The notes under the pieces are model-generated. The model did not search any database, was not told where the DNA came from, and worked only from the letters and a program-made list of their open reading frames with translations. Positions 20,649 through 31,064 of a stretch of 64,000 nucleotides of DNA are shown here, piece after piece. Source of the stretch: Polytrichum commune. Its lineage: Eukaryota; Streptophyta; Polytrichopsida; Polytrichales; Polytrichaceae. The position numbers and the translations under genes are program-made. Within the stretch, counting starts at the first letter, position 1. Each line of letters opens with the position of its first letter. The stretch lies in assembly GCA_950295325.1 (NCBI GenBank), contig OX485807.1, forward strand, positions 2,232,501-2,296,500, given 5' to 3'.

Positions 20649-23309
20649 TCACCTACCTAGTACGTATGCGGACTTATGTAGCCACTCCGTATACACCGCC
20701 GCATTGAGGCATTGTACATGGCACCACCCGGCTTGCCGGTCGTCGGTGAGGTCGGTCTTGTGGCCAAAGGTGACGCCGGTGATGTTCTCCTCGCCAAATA
20801 GCCTCTTGAGTGTTGCGGTGATTGTGGATTGGGACTCACGTTGGGGTAGGTTATTGGCCACAAGTGTGGTACTAATCCTTAATTCCGAAGGATTGCTCAT
20901 GTCCTTATCCCTTGTGACGCTTACCTTAAGTTTTTCGGAATGAAAGGTGAGCCCGTTGGTGAGGATGTCATTCTTCGATTCTTCGGTGGTGAGTGTGATG
21001 AAGGCGAAATCCCGCTCCGTCTCCGACTTGGTGAGGGAAAGGATTTCCACTTCGCGCCCGTCGTAGTAGAAATCCTTCATGAGGCTTCGGAGAATGTCTA
21101 ATGCCGTGTGGTTGCGGAGTGCTTCGCCCTTAAGGTGTAACCTCATGTTCTTTGCCTTGGTAATGAGCTCAAAACCTTTCTCCACTTTCCCAATGACCTT
21201 CACTCCGTCTCCCATTGTCATGACGAAGGCCCTTTCACCGCGGAGTAGTGCTAGCCCGTCTCTCTTGGGGAATTGGAGGTGAATTTTGACAAACCCACTC
21301 CAATTCCGTGTAACCGTGTTGATGCCGATGTCGATCGGGTTGGAGTAGGCGGATCCGAGAGGCATATTCATGATCCGGAGTCGGTCTAGGCATGCAGTTT
21401 TGACTTCTTTCCGGTTGAGTTTTTTGTATTCTCCATCGAAACGGATGGTGACGTGGAATCCTTCGGTGAGGCCCGTATCTTGGGACGTCTTCTCGTACAT
21501 AGGGATTTGAGTGAAGTGTAAGTGTTGTCCGGTTACCGCATCCGGACGCTCGTTGGGGTAGAGGAATTGCTTGGTTCTCGGGAATGCTCTTCGTAGCGAT
21601 CGAAATTCTTGTATCTCATTGGTGGGTGTGCCGATGTTGGCAAACTCCTCATCGGTACGTGTCTCCTTCAATTCTTTCTTCCCGCGTAGGGTGGCTAATG
21701 CCTCATGCATTGGAAATCCGAGCCACATGTGTCCGGTCATGTCGATGCTAAGGGTGGCCATCCGCCTTGCTCGCACGCTAGGTGGTGTTGGGGTGGGTTT
21801 GTGTGAGACGTCGGGTGTTGAGGTGGCGGTGTAGTCGTCGGCCTTCCTCCGTTTGGTGGATTGGCTCTCCGAGACGTCTTCAAGTCGAGGGTTGCGGTAT
21901 TGGAGCGTCGGAGGTGTGCTTTCGATGTGGAGTGAAGAGTTGTTGGGAGGTGCATGGGCGGCTTGTTGTGAGGTACGATCAAATGTTAATTGAAGTGAGC
22001 TCCCACCGCGTTCCGGGGACACGTTCTCGAGTTGCGCATCCATGTCAAGGTCCTCCTCGGCGTCAAACTCATGAGGTTGATTGGCATGTGGTGCGAGATT
22101 CGAGAGCTGGGACGGGTGTGGGATTGGCGGCTGTGATAGGACTTGTTGGCGAAATTCCATGTATTGGTCGTTGAGTGATGTCGGCTGCTTGGTACCTGTG
22201 GAGTGATTGGCGTGTTCCATGAGAAACGGGTGCTTGGGCCAGGGATTACCTACTTGATCCGGGGGAATTCGCTGTTGATCTTGAGTAAGGCTGGTGGGGA
22301 GTCGGGAGCTGTGATTGTTGTGGGTGCTGGTGCGACGTTGTAGTTGTGGGTATTGTCTTGATGGTGGTGCAGGTTGAGGAGTTGCAGGTGGTAGAGTCTG
22401 GTGCTGCAGCCTGTAGTGTTGGTTTCGGTGTTGTAGGTCGGGTGTAGTGGTTGCGCGGCTTCCTGGATGGTGTGGCTCTTTGTGCTGGTTCTGTGGTGGT
22501 TTGGGGAAGCAAACCGGGGACTGATTGTGGGTCGCTTGGTGGCGATCAGCTGCTGGTGTCTGTCCTGTTATGCTTGCGAGTCTGCATGAGTTTGGCCACT
22601 GTGTGAGTTTGGTAGGGATGATCGGAGTGTTGGAAGGGTGTGGGTGGATAGGAATGGGGCGTACCTTGTGACTGTGGTCGGGTCTGGTGGCAGAGTCGAA
22701 TTGTCGACTCACGATATCTTGGTGGTGTGCAGGAATTTCGGAGCTGTATGTAGGCGTCGCGGTGCTGGCTCCAATTCGGCACACAGTAGCTGGGTGGTGT
22801 GCCGGAGCTTCGGAGCCGTATGTAGGCGTCTCGGTGCTGGCTCCGTTGGGTGTGTGGTGCGCTGTGGGTTGCAGGAGTGCAGCGTTCGGTGCTGTGCGAG
22901 AGATCGGAGCTGTTGTAACTGGCAGAGGGGTGCTTCGAGCATGGGCCAGTGGATGTCTTGTCTTCACTTCTGCTGTAGCATGTTGTATCCGAGGTCGAAA
23001 TGCCGAATAGCTTGTAGTGTCCAGTCGGGGATGGAGTTTGGAGTAGGGATCTAGAGTGATTGTGGATGGTGAGTGCTTGTGAGGAATGTCAGTGTTGTGT
23101 CTAGAAGGAAGGCGGCAGAGGGGGGAGATGGTGAGGAGAGGCTGGCGTGGTGTCGCAATACTGGTGGAATGTTTGAGCAGTGAGTGGGGGAGAGGAGTGT
23201 GAAGTTTGGGAGGGTGAGGGAGCAGTGAGGAGAGTGGACAGTGTGAGAGGATGAGCAAGTAGGTGGGTTGTTGAGTGATTGTGAGCTTGTGGGTGTGTGA
23301 TTTAAGCAT
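20649..23309 (-). CDS. LINE ORF1: RNA-binding (RRM-like) protein
   Basis: The frame is open for 886 codons and ends in TGA at 20649-20651. The first ~360 residues are Pro/His/Thr/Gln-rich and may be leader sequence that happens to be open. A more natural start is the ATG at 22218-22220, in front of an acidic stretch (E-E-D-L-D-M-D), or the ATG at 21759-21761. From about residue 517 the protein looks globular. The last ~90 residues show an RRM-like order: strand T-T-L-V-A-N-N-L-P, helix S-Q-S-T-I-T-A-T-L, strand, strand G-W-C-H-V-Q, helix, and a strand broken by the TGA. A similar unit may precede it. In LINEs, ORF1 proteins coat the RNA. Residues near 155-205 carry two 24-residue tandem repeats (22721-22860). 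Confidence 0.75.
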   Translation of the reverse strand: MLKSHTHKLTITQQPTYLLILSHCPLSSLLPHPPKLHTPLPHSLLKHSTSIATPRQPLLTISPLCRLPSRHNTDIPHKHSPSTITLDPYSKLHPRLDTTSYSAFRPRIQHATAEVKTRHPLAHARSTPLPVTTAPISRTAPNAALLQPTAHHTPNGASTETPTYGSEAPAHHPATVCRIGASTATPTYSSEIPAHHQDIVSRQFDSATRPDHSHKVRPIPIHPHPSNTPIIPTKLTQWPNSCRLASITGQTPAADRHQATHNQSPVCFPKPPQNQHKEPHHPGSRATTTPDLQHRNQHYRLQHQTLPPATPQPAPPSRQYPQLQRRTSTHNNHSSRLPTSLTQDQQRIPPDQVGNPWPKHPFLMEHANHSTGTKQPTSLNDQYMEFRQQVLSQPPIPHPSQLSNLAPHANQPHEFDAEEDLDMDAQLENVSPERGGSSLQLTFDRTSQQAAHAPPNNSSLHIESTPPTLQYRNPRLEDVSESQSTKRRKADDYTATSTPDVSHKPTPTPPSVRARRMATLSIDMTGHMWLGFPMHEALATLRGKKELKETRTDEEFANIGTPTNEIQEFRSLRRAFPRTKQFLYPNERPDAVTGQHLHFTQIPMYEKTSQDTGLTEGFHVTIRFDGEYKKLNRKEVKTACLDRLRIMNMPLGSAYSNPIDIGINTVTRNWSGFVKIHLQFPKRDGLALLRGERAFVMTMGDGVKVIGKVEKGFELITKAKNMRLHLKGEALRNHTALDILRSLMKDFYYDGREVEILSLTKSETERDFAFITLTTEESKNDILTNGLTFHSEKLKVSVTRDKDMSNPSELRISTTLVANNLPQRESQSTITATLKRLFGEENITGVTFGHKTDLTDDRQAGWCHVQCLNAAVYTEWLHKSAYVLGR
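22721..22860 (-). repeat. 72-bp tandem repeat inside ORF1 (two units)
   Basis: GGTGGTGTGC at 22721 and GGTGGTGTGC at 22793 begin two copies of a 72-bp unit that share GTATGTAGGCGTC and GGTGCTGGCTCC. The length is a multiple of three, so the protein gains two copies of a 24-residue unit (G-A-S-T-x-T-P-T-Y-x-S-E). Confidence 0.75.
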
Positions 23310-23699
23310 GATTAGTTGATTGCTAATGTGGGTGTGTCTGTGTAGTTGATGTTTGGCGGTGTTTGTCTGGGTGGCTGTTTGAGAGCGTTTTTTGGGAGGT
23401 ACAGGGTGTGAAGGGTTTAATTCTAACTTGGTGTGTGTATGTGTTGCTGCGTTGCTTTTGGTGGCATATGGTTTGTGGGGCGGCAGCCTGGGGGGTTTGT
23501 TTGTGTGTGGTTTTCTTTGGGTAGGTGGTATCTTTAGTTTGTTTGGTACCTCAGGTGCAGTGGGAATGGCAATATTGTGAGCTAGCTGGTGCCGGGGTAG
23601 GGTTGCACGTGGGTAGTAGGGCGTGATTGGGATTGTGTGGTATTGTTGTTTGTTCTGTGTAAGGGTTTTCTGTGGGGGTAGGGGTATTTTGGGGTATAG

Positions 23700-24760
23700 A
23701 TAGTAGAAGTTTAGATGGTGTGTGTGTGATGGAGTTTCGGGGGGGAGTCTGTTCGATTGGAGCTGGGTTGTGTTGACATGGTGGGGATTGTGTCTATTCT
23801 GGCGGGGCTTGGTGGGTGGAGCCGGATGAAGAGTGTTGGGCTGTGTTGGGGGTAGCCGTTCGCGACTTCTATGGCGACAGTGTGGTTGTAAGTTCGATGG
23901 AGGCGGCCTGCGACTGTTGACTGGACGAGGTAAGTGAGTTTTTCTGTGTGGGATTCCAGCTATGGCCTTTGTGTGGAGGGCATTGTGAGTTGTTTGTGTG
24001 GAGTGGCAGGGTGTCTTCGTGTGTCTGCTAGGTGTTTCGACATGTAGTATGGTGAGAGGGGGGGATCCAGGGTTTAGGGAAGCAGCGTGTCTTTGTGTGG
24101 GTTCGGTGGTCTCTGGATCTTCTTTGTTGGGGGTGAGTTTTTTCGTTTGGGGGGGGGGGGGTCTGTTCGATAGGGGCTGGGATGTGCTTGTGTGGCGGGC
24201 ATGGCGTCTGTTCGGTAAGGGATGAGTGGGTGAAACCGGATGGAGAATGCGGGACTGTGCTGGGGGTGATCATTCGCGACAGGAGTTGTGTATGTGTGGG
24301 TGTATGATCGTGGGAGGCGGCCGGTGGCGGATGGTTGTGTAAGGTAAGTGAATCTTTCTGTTTGTAGCTCAGTCTGAGGTTTTTGTGTGTCTGAGTATTG
24401 TGTAGGGGGCGTTGGGTGTCTTTGCGTGTGGAGTGGCATTGTGTGGACTGTGGAGCGCTGTGAGGCATTTCGGAATGGTGTGTGTTGAGATGTGGAGGAG
24501 AGTCAGGGTTTAGGGTTGCAATGTACCTTTGTGTGAGTTTGGTTGTCGCTGATTCATCGTTGTGGGTGTGTGCGGTGTGGGCGGTGTGCGCTCTGACTTC
24601 TGAGTTGGCGGAAGAAGCGGATCTGGTGGGTGGTGAGTTGAGGCTGTGCGGTCGGAGGTGTTCCTGGGAGCCGCAGCTGCTCCATGGAGTTGACGCTGGT
24701 GCTGGCGGTCTTGCGGGGGAGCGTTTGTGGTGTCGGGGTAGGGTAGCACAGACACCTACA
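23700..24760 (-). promoter_or_regulatory. Repeated 5' leader (monomers) of the large LINE
   Basis: TCTGTTCGAT recurs at 23748 and 24165, GGCGGCC at 23902 and 24316, and CAGGGTTTAGGG at 24068 and 24504, giving a diverged direct repeat with a period of about 415-436 bp and at least two and a half units. It precedes ORF1 on the sense strand. Tandem monomers in this position act as promoters in mouse L1, for example. That role here is inference. A long C/A-rich open frame across it (24028-25230) is probably not a gene. Confidence 0.5.
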
Positions 24761-25264
24761 GCGGGTAGTTGATGGGTAGGGGCAGGAGAGGTGAGGCCGC
24801 AGGGGTGAAACTTCAGAGGTGTGGGGATTTGGTTGATGTAAAGTAGTGTGTATAACACTTTGAGGAAAGTAAAGCATTGTTTCCAGGTTGTGCCGCATCG
24901 GTTGGTTCTGAGTTTGGTGATGCGTGAGATCTGCTTCTTCCTTTGGTGTAGATCTCGTTGTGTGTGATGCTTCTGTGCCCCTTCTTTGTTGGTGTCGATG
25001 CTTGGCGTAGATGTAGAACTCAAACTTTGCAAGTTCGATGAGGGACTCTGCGCTTCTGTGCTCGGTGTGGTGCGGTTGTGCTTGGTGTTGTTCTGTTGCT
25101 TGCCGAGGGTTTCTTTGCGTTGCTCTGTGGTTGAGGCTGCGCGGCGCTGCTGCGAGTCGAGAGCTCCGCCTCCGGCCATCTCCTCCACTTCCTCGAAAAA
25201 CCTCCTCTCTTGGAATATGGAGAGCGCCAACTAGGGGGAGGATGGTGTTCAAAATTGGTGTGCT

Positions 25265-28200
25265 TTAGTAGACTTCTTAAAGAATGCTTGGCTCCAACCA
25301 AAAGTTATGCTTTTCCAAAATTGCATATGTCAAATAAAGATCTTTTATATCCAAGCTTGGCCCTCTTGAATTCCAAGTGGAGCTGCCTATTGCAATAATG
25401 CCACATACCGCCCCCAAACTGGTCGCTTTTGGGGCCATACGACCATTGTCTAAGGCAGTCGCCTAGTCCCATCGGTGGTTGCACATGGCATCATTGGCAC
25501 TTCATGAGCACAATACGTGGTCTTACAATTCTATTCTCATTTCTGCCTAGGCATCCTCAATATTTATGGCCCGGTCCTTCCAATCTTGTGTCTTGATTTT
25601 GGGCTCTGTTTGCAAATATTTAGCTCTTGGAAGCTGAATGAATAGTTGAAGGAGATTTCAACAATGTGGAATCAATTGATTATAGAATTGGAGACTACTA
25701 TGTGCCCCCTATTATTGACCAAAATTTCTTCAAATAGAATGACTTCTTCTTCCATTGTAATCACCTTGACGCCTTTCATGAGAGAACTTTTGGATCATGC
25801 TCCAATTTTCCTCAAAATCCAGTTGCATTGTCACTGCCTACCCAAATGACAAATTTTTAAGGGTTTGTTGTATCAACCTAAGGCAATGCATTCCAAGTTG
25901 GATGCCTATGCCTTGTCATTGATTCATTCTCCAACCAACCATGGCCAAAATGGATCGCCATGGCTTGGAAAGAGGTCCTCCACTACAACATGGAGACATC
26001 CTGCGCCCAACGCTTGCATTAGTGATCCCAATCACAACTCATTCTTGCACCTTGGAAGAAGTGCAAGCGACCTACAACATGATTGGGCAAACCTCCATGC
26101 ATGCCATGCGTTGGATCAAGCACAATGCATCCTCTAGCAAGTTTGACAAGAAAAACTGAAAAATAGATTCTAATGTAGGGCGAGCAATTGGATGCGGGTT
26201 GCTAATTGCTGTAATTCAAAGTTCTTTGAATTGCATTCTGATGGGAAAGTGCCTATGGTCATCTACAAACTCCATCATGAAGGCCAATTCTCAAGGAACT
26301 AGTCGATATCTTATCTCTTGCAACCTCATTCTATCATCACCTTTGTATTGTGTAGTGTAATTCGTGGCTACAATAAACCCAGGGAAACACACAGGGAAGA
26401 CTTAAAAGGTGATTGTTGTGATATCTAGGTGTCTCATATAGGATTCGTTAGAGAAATTACTAGGTTATTATGCTTTGCTTCGGGCTCCAAGTGCACATTT
26501 GAATTTGGAATAAGGGGTAGAATTTTAGAAATCTCTCCACGTCAGTACATGCAATGGTGACAATCACTCACCTCACTTTAGATCCTCAGACAATAATATG
26601 GCAGTGAGTTCTTTTTAATTGGACCAAAGTGCGGTGCACAAGCATAGGCACAAGCATAGTCCATTATCTTGTATGAAATAACTAGTTTTGGTCTAATTCC
26701 AGAGGCAAGGGCCCTCTGGAGAAACCCATAGTCTTTCATTCTTTAACCCTTTTAGTGTAACTTGAAATGTGTCCGTACAAGTATCCTTCCAAGGTTCTTT
26801 TTTATATTTTAATTAGAGGTTCCCGTTTAGTTTGACAGTCCGGCAATGGACTTTTTATCTGTCCTCAGCCAACATAACAGGCGATGGCATAATACAAATC
26901 CACATGACTGCTTTAATAACATCCCAATATATTTCCTCTTTTCCTTTAAGTAATTCCAGTATGCTTAATGAGATATCAAAATTGTCATTTAATCCTCCTC
27001 ACAAGAATTCTGTAATCATCCTTGACTCACATTATTAGTAAAGTCAATAATATCATGGCACTTACCCAGAAACCAAGTCAAGGGAACTTGGCAACCCCAA
27101 CATGTACTTTAGGTTTCTTTGTAGGCAATGGACATTTTATCACGTCCCTTCAACGCCCCCGGAGACTGTCAAAGATCACACATGAACCGCATTGTTTACA
27201 ATTGATGAGTCCTTCGCAACTGGTTGAAAAAGCTCATAGCCCCTTTTTAACTGCTCACACATTCTTTTGTGATCAAAGCTTGTACCATTCTCAAGTTGAT
27301 GAATTGAATCACTCTCTTCTCCGCTTCCAAACAACTCGCGATGTAACACTATTCTATACTATCAATTTGGATGTAAACGATAGAAGAGAAAATTAACAAT
27401 CTGAAAATTAAGTTCATATCTTAATGATGCTCGGGTACAGACACCGCACTCAAACCAACACAATTCCTGTGGTTGATCCGACAACTTATAATTTCTCCAC
27501 CACTCTCCCACTCTAGACTAAGGCCGATACTACAACGACAACTCACAATCTTTACAAAAGATAGCACTTAGAAATAGTAGCTACACATATAAAGGTTGCA
27601 ACAGAAATTGAGATCTTCACCCTTCTTGAATTCAACACATCAATTCATCACTTGCTTCAATTGCTCAATCACCCTGCTGTCTCAGCAATGAATCAAACAA
27701 GTACAGACATAAAAGAATCTAACATGACCTCTTTAGATTCCCAATGTCACAACATACGATGGCCGCTCAACAGTTGCACAATGCATATCAACAAATCCAA
27801 ATATAATTTAAATTTGATCATTCAAAATGATCAAATGGCTCTCTGGCCATAAAGTTCAGACACTTCCTATTAAGGCCGAAGAAGAGAATGATGATTTTTT
27901 ACAAGAGCCTCCGCCAAACTATATACTTCCCTTGAGTCTTTTTCAAAAGAGAATTATGAAACTATATCTCTTTACATCATACTATAGCCCTCTAACTCAC
28001 CAGTTCCTCATATCTCGAGATAATAGCCTTTTTATACATTTTGGTTCAAATTTAACAGGCTAATATCCTCCCCTTTTCACATCTACTTCTAAACTGCTCA
28101 AACAAAACCACAAAACTTGTACGACATATTGCAATGCCAAAAAATGCAAGAACTTCAACACCTCCAAGAACATTATCTTTGCTCGCTTCTACAAAAATTA

Positions 28201-29060
28201 ATAGTTGCTGAAAATGATATTTTTACTGCTCCACTCACAATGGCAAGAAATGACAAAGTTATTTAACATTTTCCCATGTGGAAGGCGATGGGCATGGACA
28301 AAATCCCATTTGAATGCTTGAAGAAATTTCATGGCTGGACATAAACATGGATTTCTTCCTCTCCTTTTCTAGTGTGTCTTAGACCAACGTGTTATATCTC
28401 AAATACTCAATACAAGTATGGTTGGGTAACAAACCATTTCTCAAGAATTTTCTCCTGATCATGTTGTTGACATCCACTTAAAAGGCTCTTGCTAAATACT
28501 TGGCTAATTGAATGAAGGTGGACATTCAAAACCCATTCAAAATTGGATGTTCCTTTGCAAAGCTGGCTTGTTCTTGGATGGTGCATCTTTGACAATATAA
28601 TCATGGCCAATGAATCAATATCTTATGCTTTAGACTCTCGCCATAAAATAGTTATTCTTCTCTTAGATTTTGACAAGGCTTACAATGAGGTTTCTTGGTC
28701 ATTTTTGAGGGTTGCTATGGTAAAAATTGGCTTCTCTTGGTTATGGGTTCTGTGGATAGAATCTCTATACATGGACTTTGCTTCCACAATTAGCTTAATG
28801 GAGCTTCAAGTGAGGTTCTACTTTACAATGATCGGTGAGACGGGGTTGTTCCGTCACCCTAAATTTTTTCATGATTGAGACAAATGTGCTAGCGCACATG
28901 CTACAAGATCCAAAGTTTGATGTTCAAGGACTTTCTCTTTTTAATGGTACACAAAGACATTGCAACTATTTGCTAAAGATACAATATTATTTCTCCAAGG
29001 AGATTTGGCCAACCTCTAGTGGGCACAATGGGCCTTGGATCTTTATTATTCAACAACAAG
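25265..29060 (+). mobile_element. Decayed L1-like LINE (endonuclease and RT remnants)
   Basis: Pieces of a plant L1-type LINE lie on the plus strand in several frames. Endonuclease traces are N-I-Y-G-P-V-L-P near 25558-25585 and E-G-D-F-N-N-V-E near 25648-25675. RT traces are G-M-D-K-I-P-F-E near 28290, L-L-L-D-F-D-K-A-Y-N-E-V-S-W near 28650-28710 and a corrupted F-A-K-D-T-I-L-F-L (from F-A-D-D) near 28970-29000. Frames switch and stops are frequent. The middle (26.2-28.2 kb) has no recognised motif and may include an insertion. The element begins close to where the large minus-strand LINE ends. Confidence 0.65.
28543..28878 (+). pseudogene. L1-like reverse transcriptase fragment
   Basis: The 111-codon open piece carries the RT palm entry: D-N-I-I-M-A-N-E-S-I, then L-L-L-D-F-D-K-A-Y-N-E-V-S-W, then G-F-S-W-L-W-V-L-W-I and L-Y-M-D-F, matching the plant L1 order. 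The frame shifts just after, where Q-G-C would be expected (R-R-G-C-S is found in the next frame near 28837). It is the best-preserved part of the decayed L1-like element here. Confidence 0.7.
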
Positions 29061-30140
29061 AATCTTACTTTACTTGCAAAAGTCCCATGCACTTTGGATT
29101 GCCTACTATGCATGCACACAGTGTCGTGGAGAGAGGGGTCCGCTTTAGGAAAGCACGGGGCTTCTGGCTGCAACTGGTTTCGCTCGCCGGACCGTCGAAT
29201 CTTCAATTGTCCTCAAAACTTCCTCAATCTTTCAAATCTTTACAAAACAAATCTATCAATAAGTCTTACTCTCTCAAAGGATTGTTGCCAACAAAGACTT
29301 GTCCGTCTTTTTGTGGACGGTCGAAGTCTCAGCTCTTTCTATGCAAGAGCTAGCAAACTTCCCTCCACTCAAACTAGCACAACTTTGTTTTCGCTCACTC
29401 TCCTTCAAGCATGTAAACACTCAAGATAAAACAATCACATGAAAACTCAATTGCATATTTTATTTCAAGTTTTCTTCTCCAAAAAAAAAACACACACCAA
29501 CCGTCGAGCTTTCAACAACAAAAAACTTGTCTCTCCCCACTCTCTTCTCCTCAACCACATATATGAGATAAGGCCTCAAAATCCTCCTCTTATCCTCATC
29601 ACGTGATTTCTAATTATCCATTGGTCTAAAGATAAACTAAGGATAAAACTAGAAATAAGGCTAAAAGGGTAATAAGAATAAACTAAGAGTAGAAAAGATA
29701 GATAAGAATAAAAAAGATAAACTAAAAGTTACTAAGAATAACTATGAGTAACAAAAAGGTAATCTAATTCTACTCCCTTTTACTTTCCTCCTTCATCTCC
29801 AAATGAAGGAATCACCATGAAACACAAAATACGTACACATGTAAAGAATGTGCGTATTTACACTACGACAACGGGCACGGGGAGCTTGGGGCTAACACTT
29901 CGTGTGACTTACATGAACCATGTACAACAAGGATATAAATGTTTGGGGGGTATTATGTTACTAACAAACAATTAAATGACCTGTTCAATTAGGTACATAT
30001 TTTGTAGTACCTTTAAATTACTTTGGAAGGCTTGGGTTAGTCATTGTCATGCACCAAATGTTTATTATAAACAACAAGCGGCTTGTCACCAAACTTTGAT
30101 ATTTTGTAATGTTTGCTAATTTTGCTTTCATGTTCATGTG
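29060..30140. other. Intergenic, no gene recognised
   Basis: AT-rich sequence with no supported coding region. A phrase near 29196 (CGAATCTTCAATTGT) recurs at 33571, a few kilobases away, hinting at another shared repeat, but the match is short. Confidence 0.35.
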
Positions 30141-30145
30141 AAGTG

Positions 30146-30400
30146 TTATGCGTTTCTCCATTGGGTTGTTTTGAGAGCACAATTTTTCATGTCAAATCTC
30201 TCAAAGAGGTTTAGTACATAGCTCCTTTGAAGTAGCAACACCCCTTGTGAGAGATGAATGAATTTTATTCCAATATAAAATGTGAGTGCACCTAACTTTG
30301 ACATTTTGAACTTGATCTCTAAGTTTTGCTCTAGCACATCAACACAAGTCATGTGATTTCTTGTGATTATTAGATCACCTACATATATTAATAATATCAA
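30146..30400 (-). pseudogene. Copia RT C-terminal fragment
   Basis: Eighty-four codons matching the end of the copia reverse transcriptase: Y-V-G-D (normally Y-V-D-D), then L-E-x-x-F-K-M-S-K-L-G, F-Y-I-G-I-K-F, Q-G-V-L-L-L-Q-R-S-Y and L-F-E-R-F-D-M. The loss of one catalytic aspartate marks it as dead. Confidence 0.8.
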
Positions 30401-31042
30401 GGTGAGTTCCCCTTCTTGGCAATATTACATGTTATGGTCTGCTTCACTCCTAACCATGCCAAACTTGTGTATCAAGAATACATGAACGTCAAAGTACCAA
30501 GCCATAATAGCTTGCTTAAGACCATAGATTGCTTTTCCAAGTATGCACACTTTAACTTGATCCTCCTTTTAAGAGAGGTACAAACCTTGGGGCAATTCCA
30601 TGTGCGTCTCTTCTTCTAGAACTCCATTCAAGAACACAGTTTTGTTGTCTAAATGGTGAATGCTCCATCCTCTGGTTGTTGCTTTAATAACCACAAATCG
30701 AATTGTTGGCCATTCCACCATAGAGGCAAAATTATCATGGTAGTCAACTCCCTTTTGCTCAAAGATTTGAGCAAATAATTATGCTATGATTTTTTCTATC
30801 TTGCCATCAATAGTTAGCTTGATTTTTAAACCCCATTTTGATGTGATTTCCTGTTGGTCTTTGAACTAGTTGGGGCCATTCACGATCAAAGTACTACTTT
30901 CGGGACAAAGGACTTAAGGACTATGTCGCATTGATCTTGGTTTTTATCATGATTTATTATTATTTGATCAATAAATTTTTACATAAATAAGTAGATAGTT
31001 CAAAATCTTTATCAAGAAAGATTTTTATTATTATTTAATAAT

Positions 31043-31064
31043 CACCCTAAACCCTAAACCCTAG
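31043..31064. repeat. Interstitial telomere-like repeat (CCCTAAA)
   Basis: About three units of CCCTAAA, the Arabidopsis-type telomere repeat, sit inside the span of the copia remnant. They may be a telo-box, a repaired break or a chance product of transposon sequence. Confidence 0.7.

Larger units (their letters stand above)
12200..25240 (-). mobile_element. 13-kb LINE with APE, RT, RNase H, CCHC and RLE-like domains plus a 2A-like motif (Dualen-like)
   Basis: One transposable element accounts for this block. The minus strand is strongly C/A-rich and G-poor over most of its length, and the boundaries are drawn where that composition stops. In sense order it has a leader with ~415-435 bp repeats (about 24.9-23.7 kb), a long ORF1, a 2A-like motif at 19113-19136, an APE-type endonuclease and reverse transcriptase, then RNase H, a zinc finger and a PD...E...K C-terminus ending at 12259. 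Elements carrying both an apurinic-like and a restriction-like endonuclease are known as the Dualen/RandI clade. That membership is inferred from motifs. I saw no clear poly(A) tail or target-site duplication, so both ends are approximate. Five lesions interrupt the coding sequence, so this copy is probably inactive. Confidence 0.85.

Noticed and set aside
24028-25230. A 400-codon open frame on the minus strand upstream of ORF1
   Set aside because: Its composition is low-complexity Pro/His/Thr/Ser, overlapping frames are also open, and it covers the repeated leader. G-poor sequence can stay open, so I treat it as untranslated leader.
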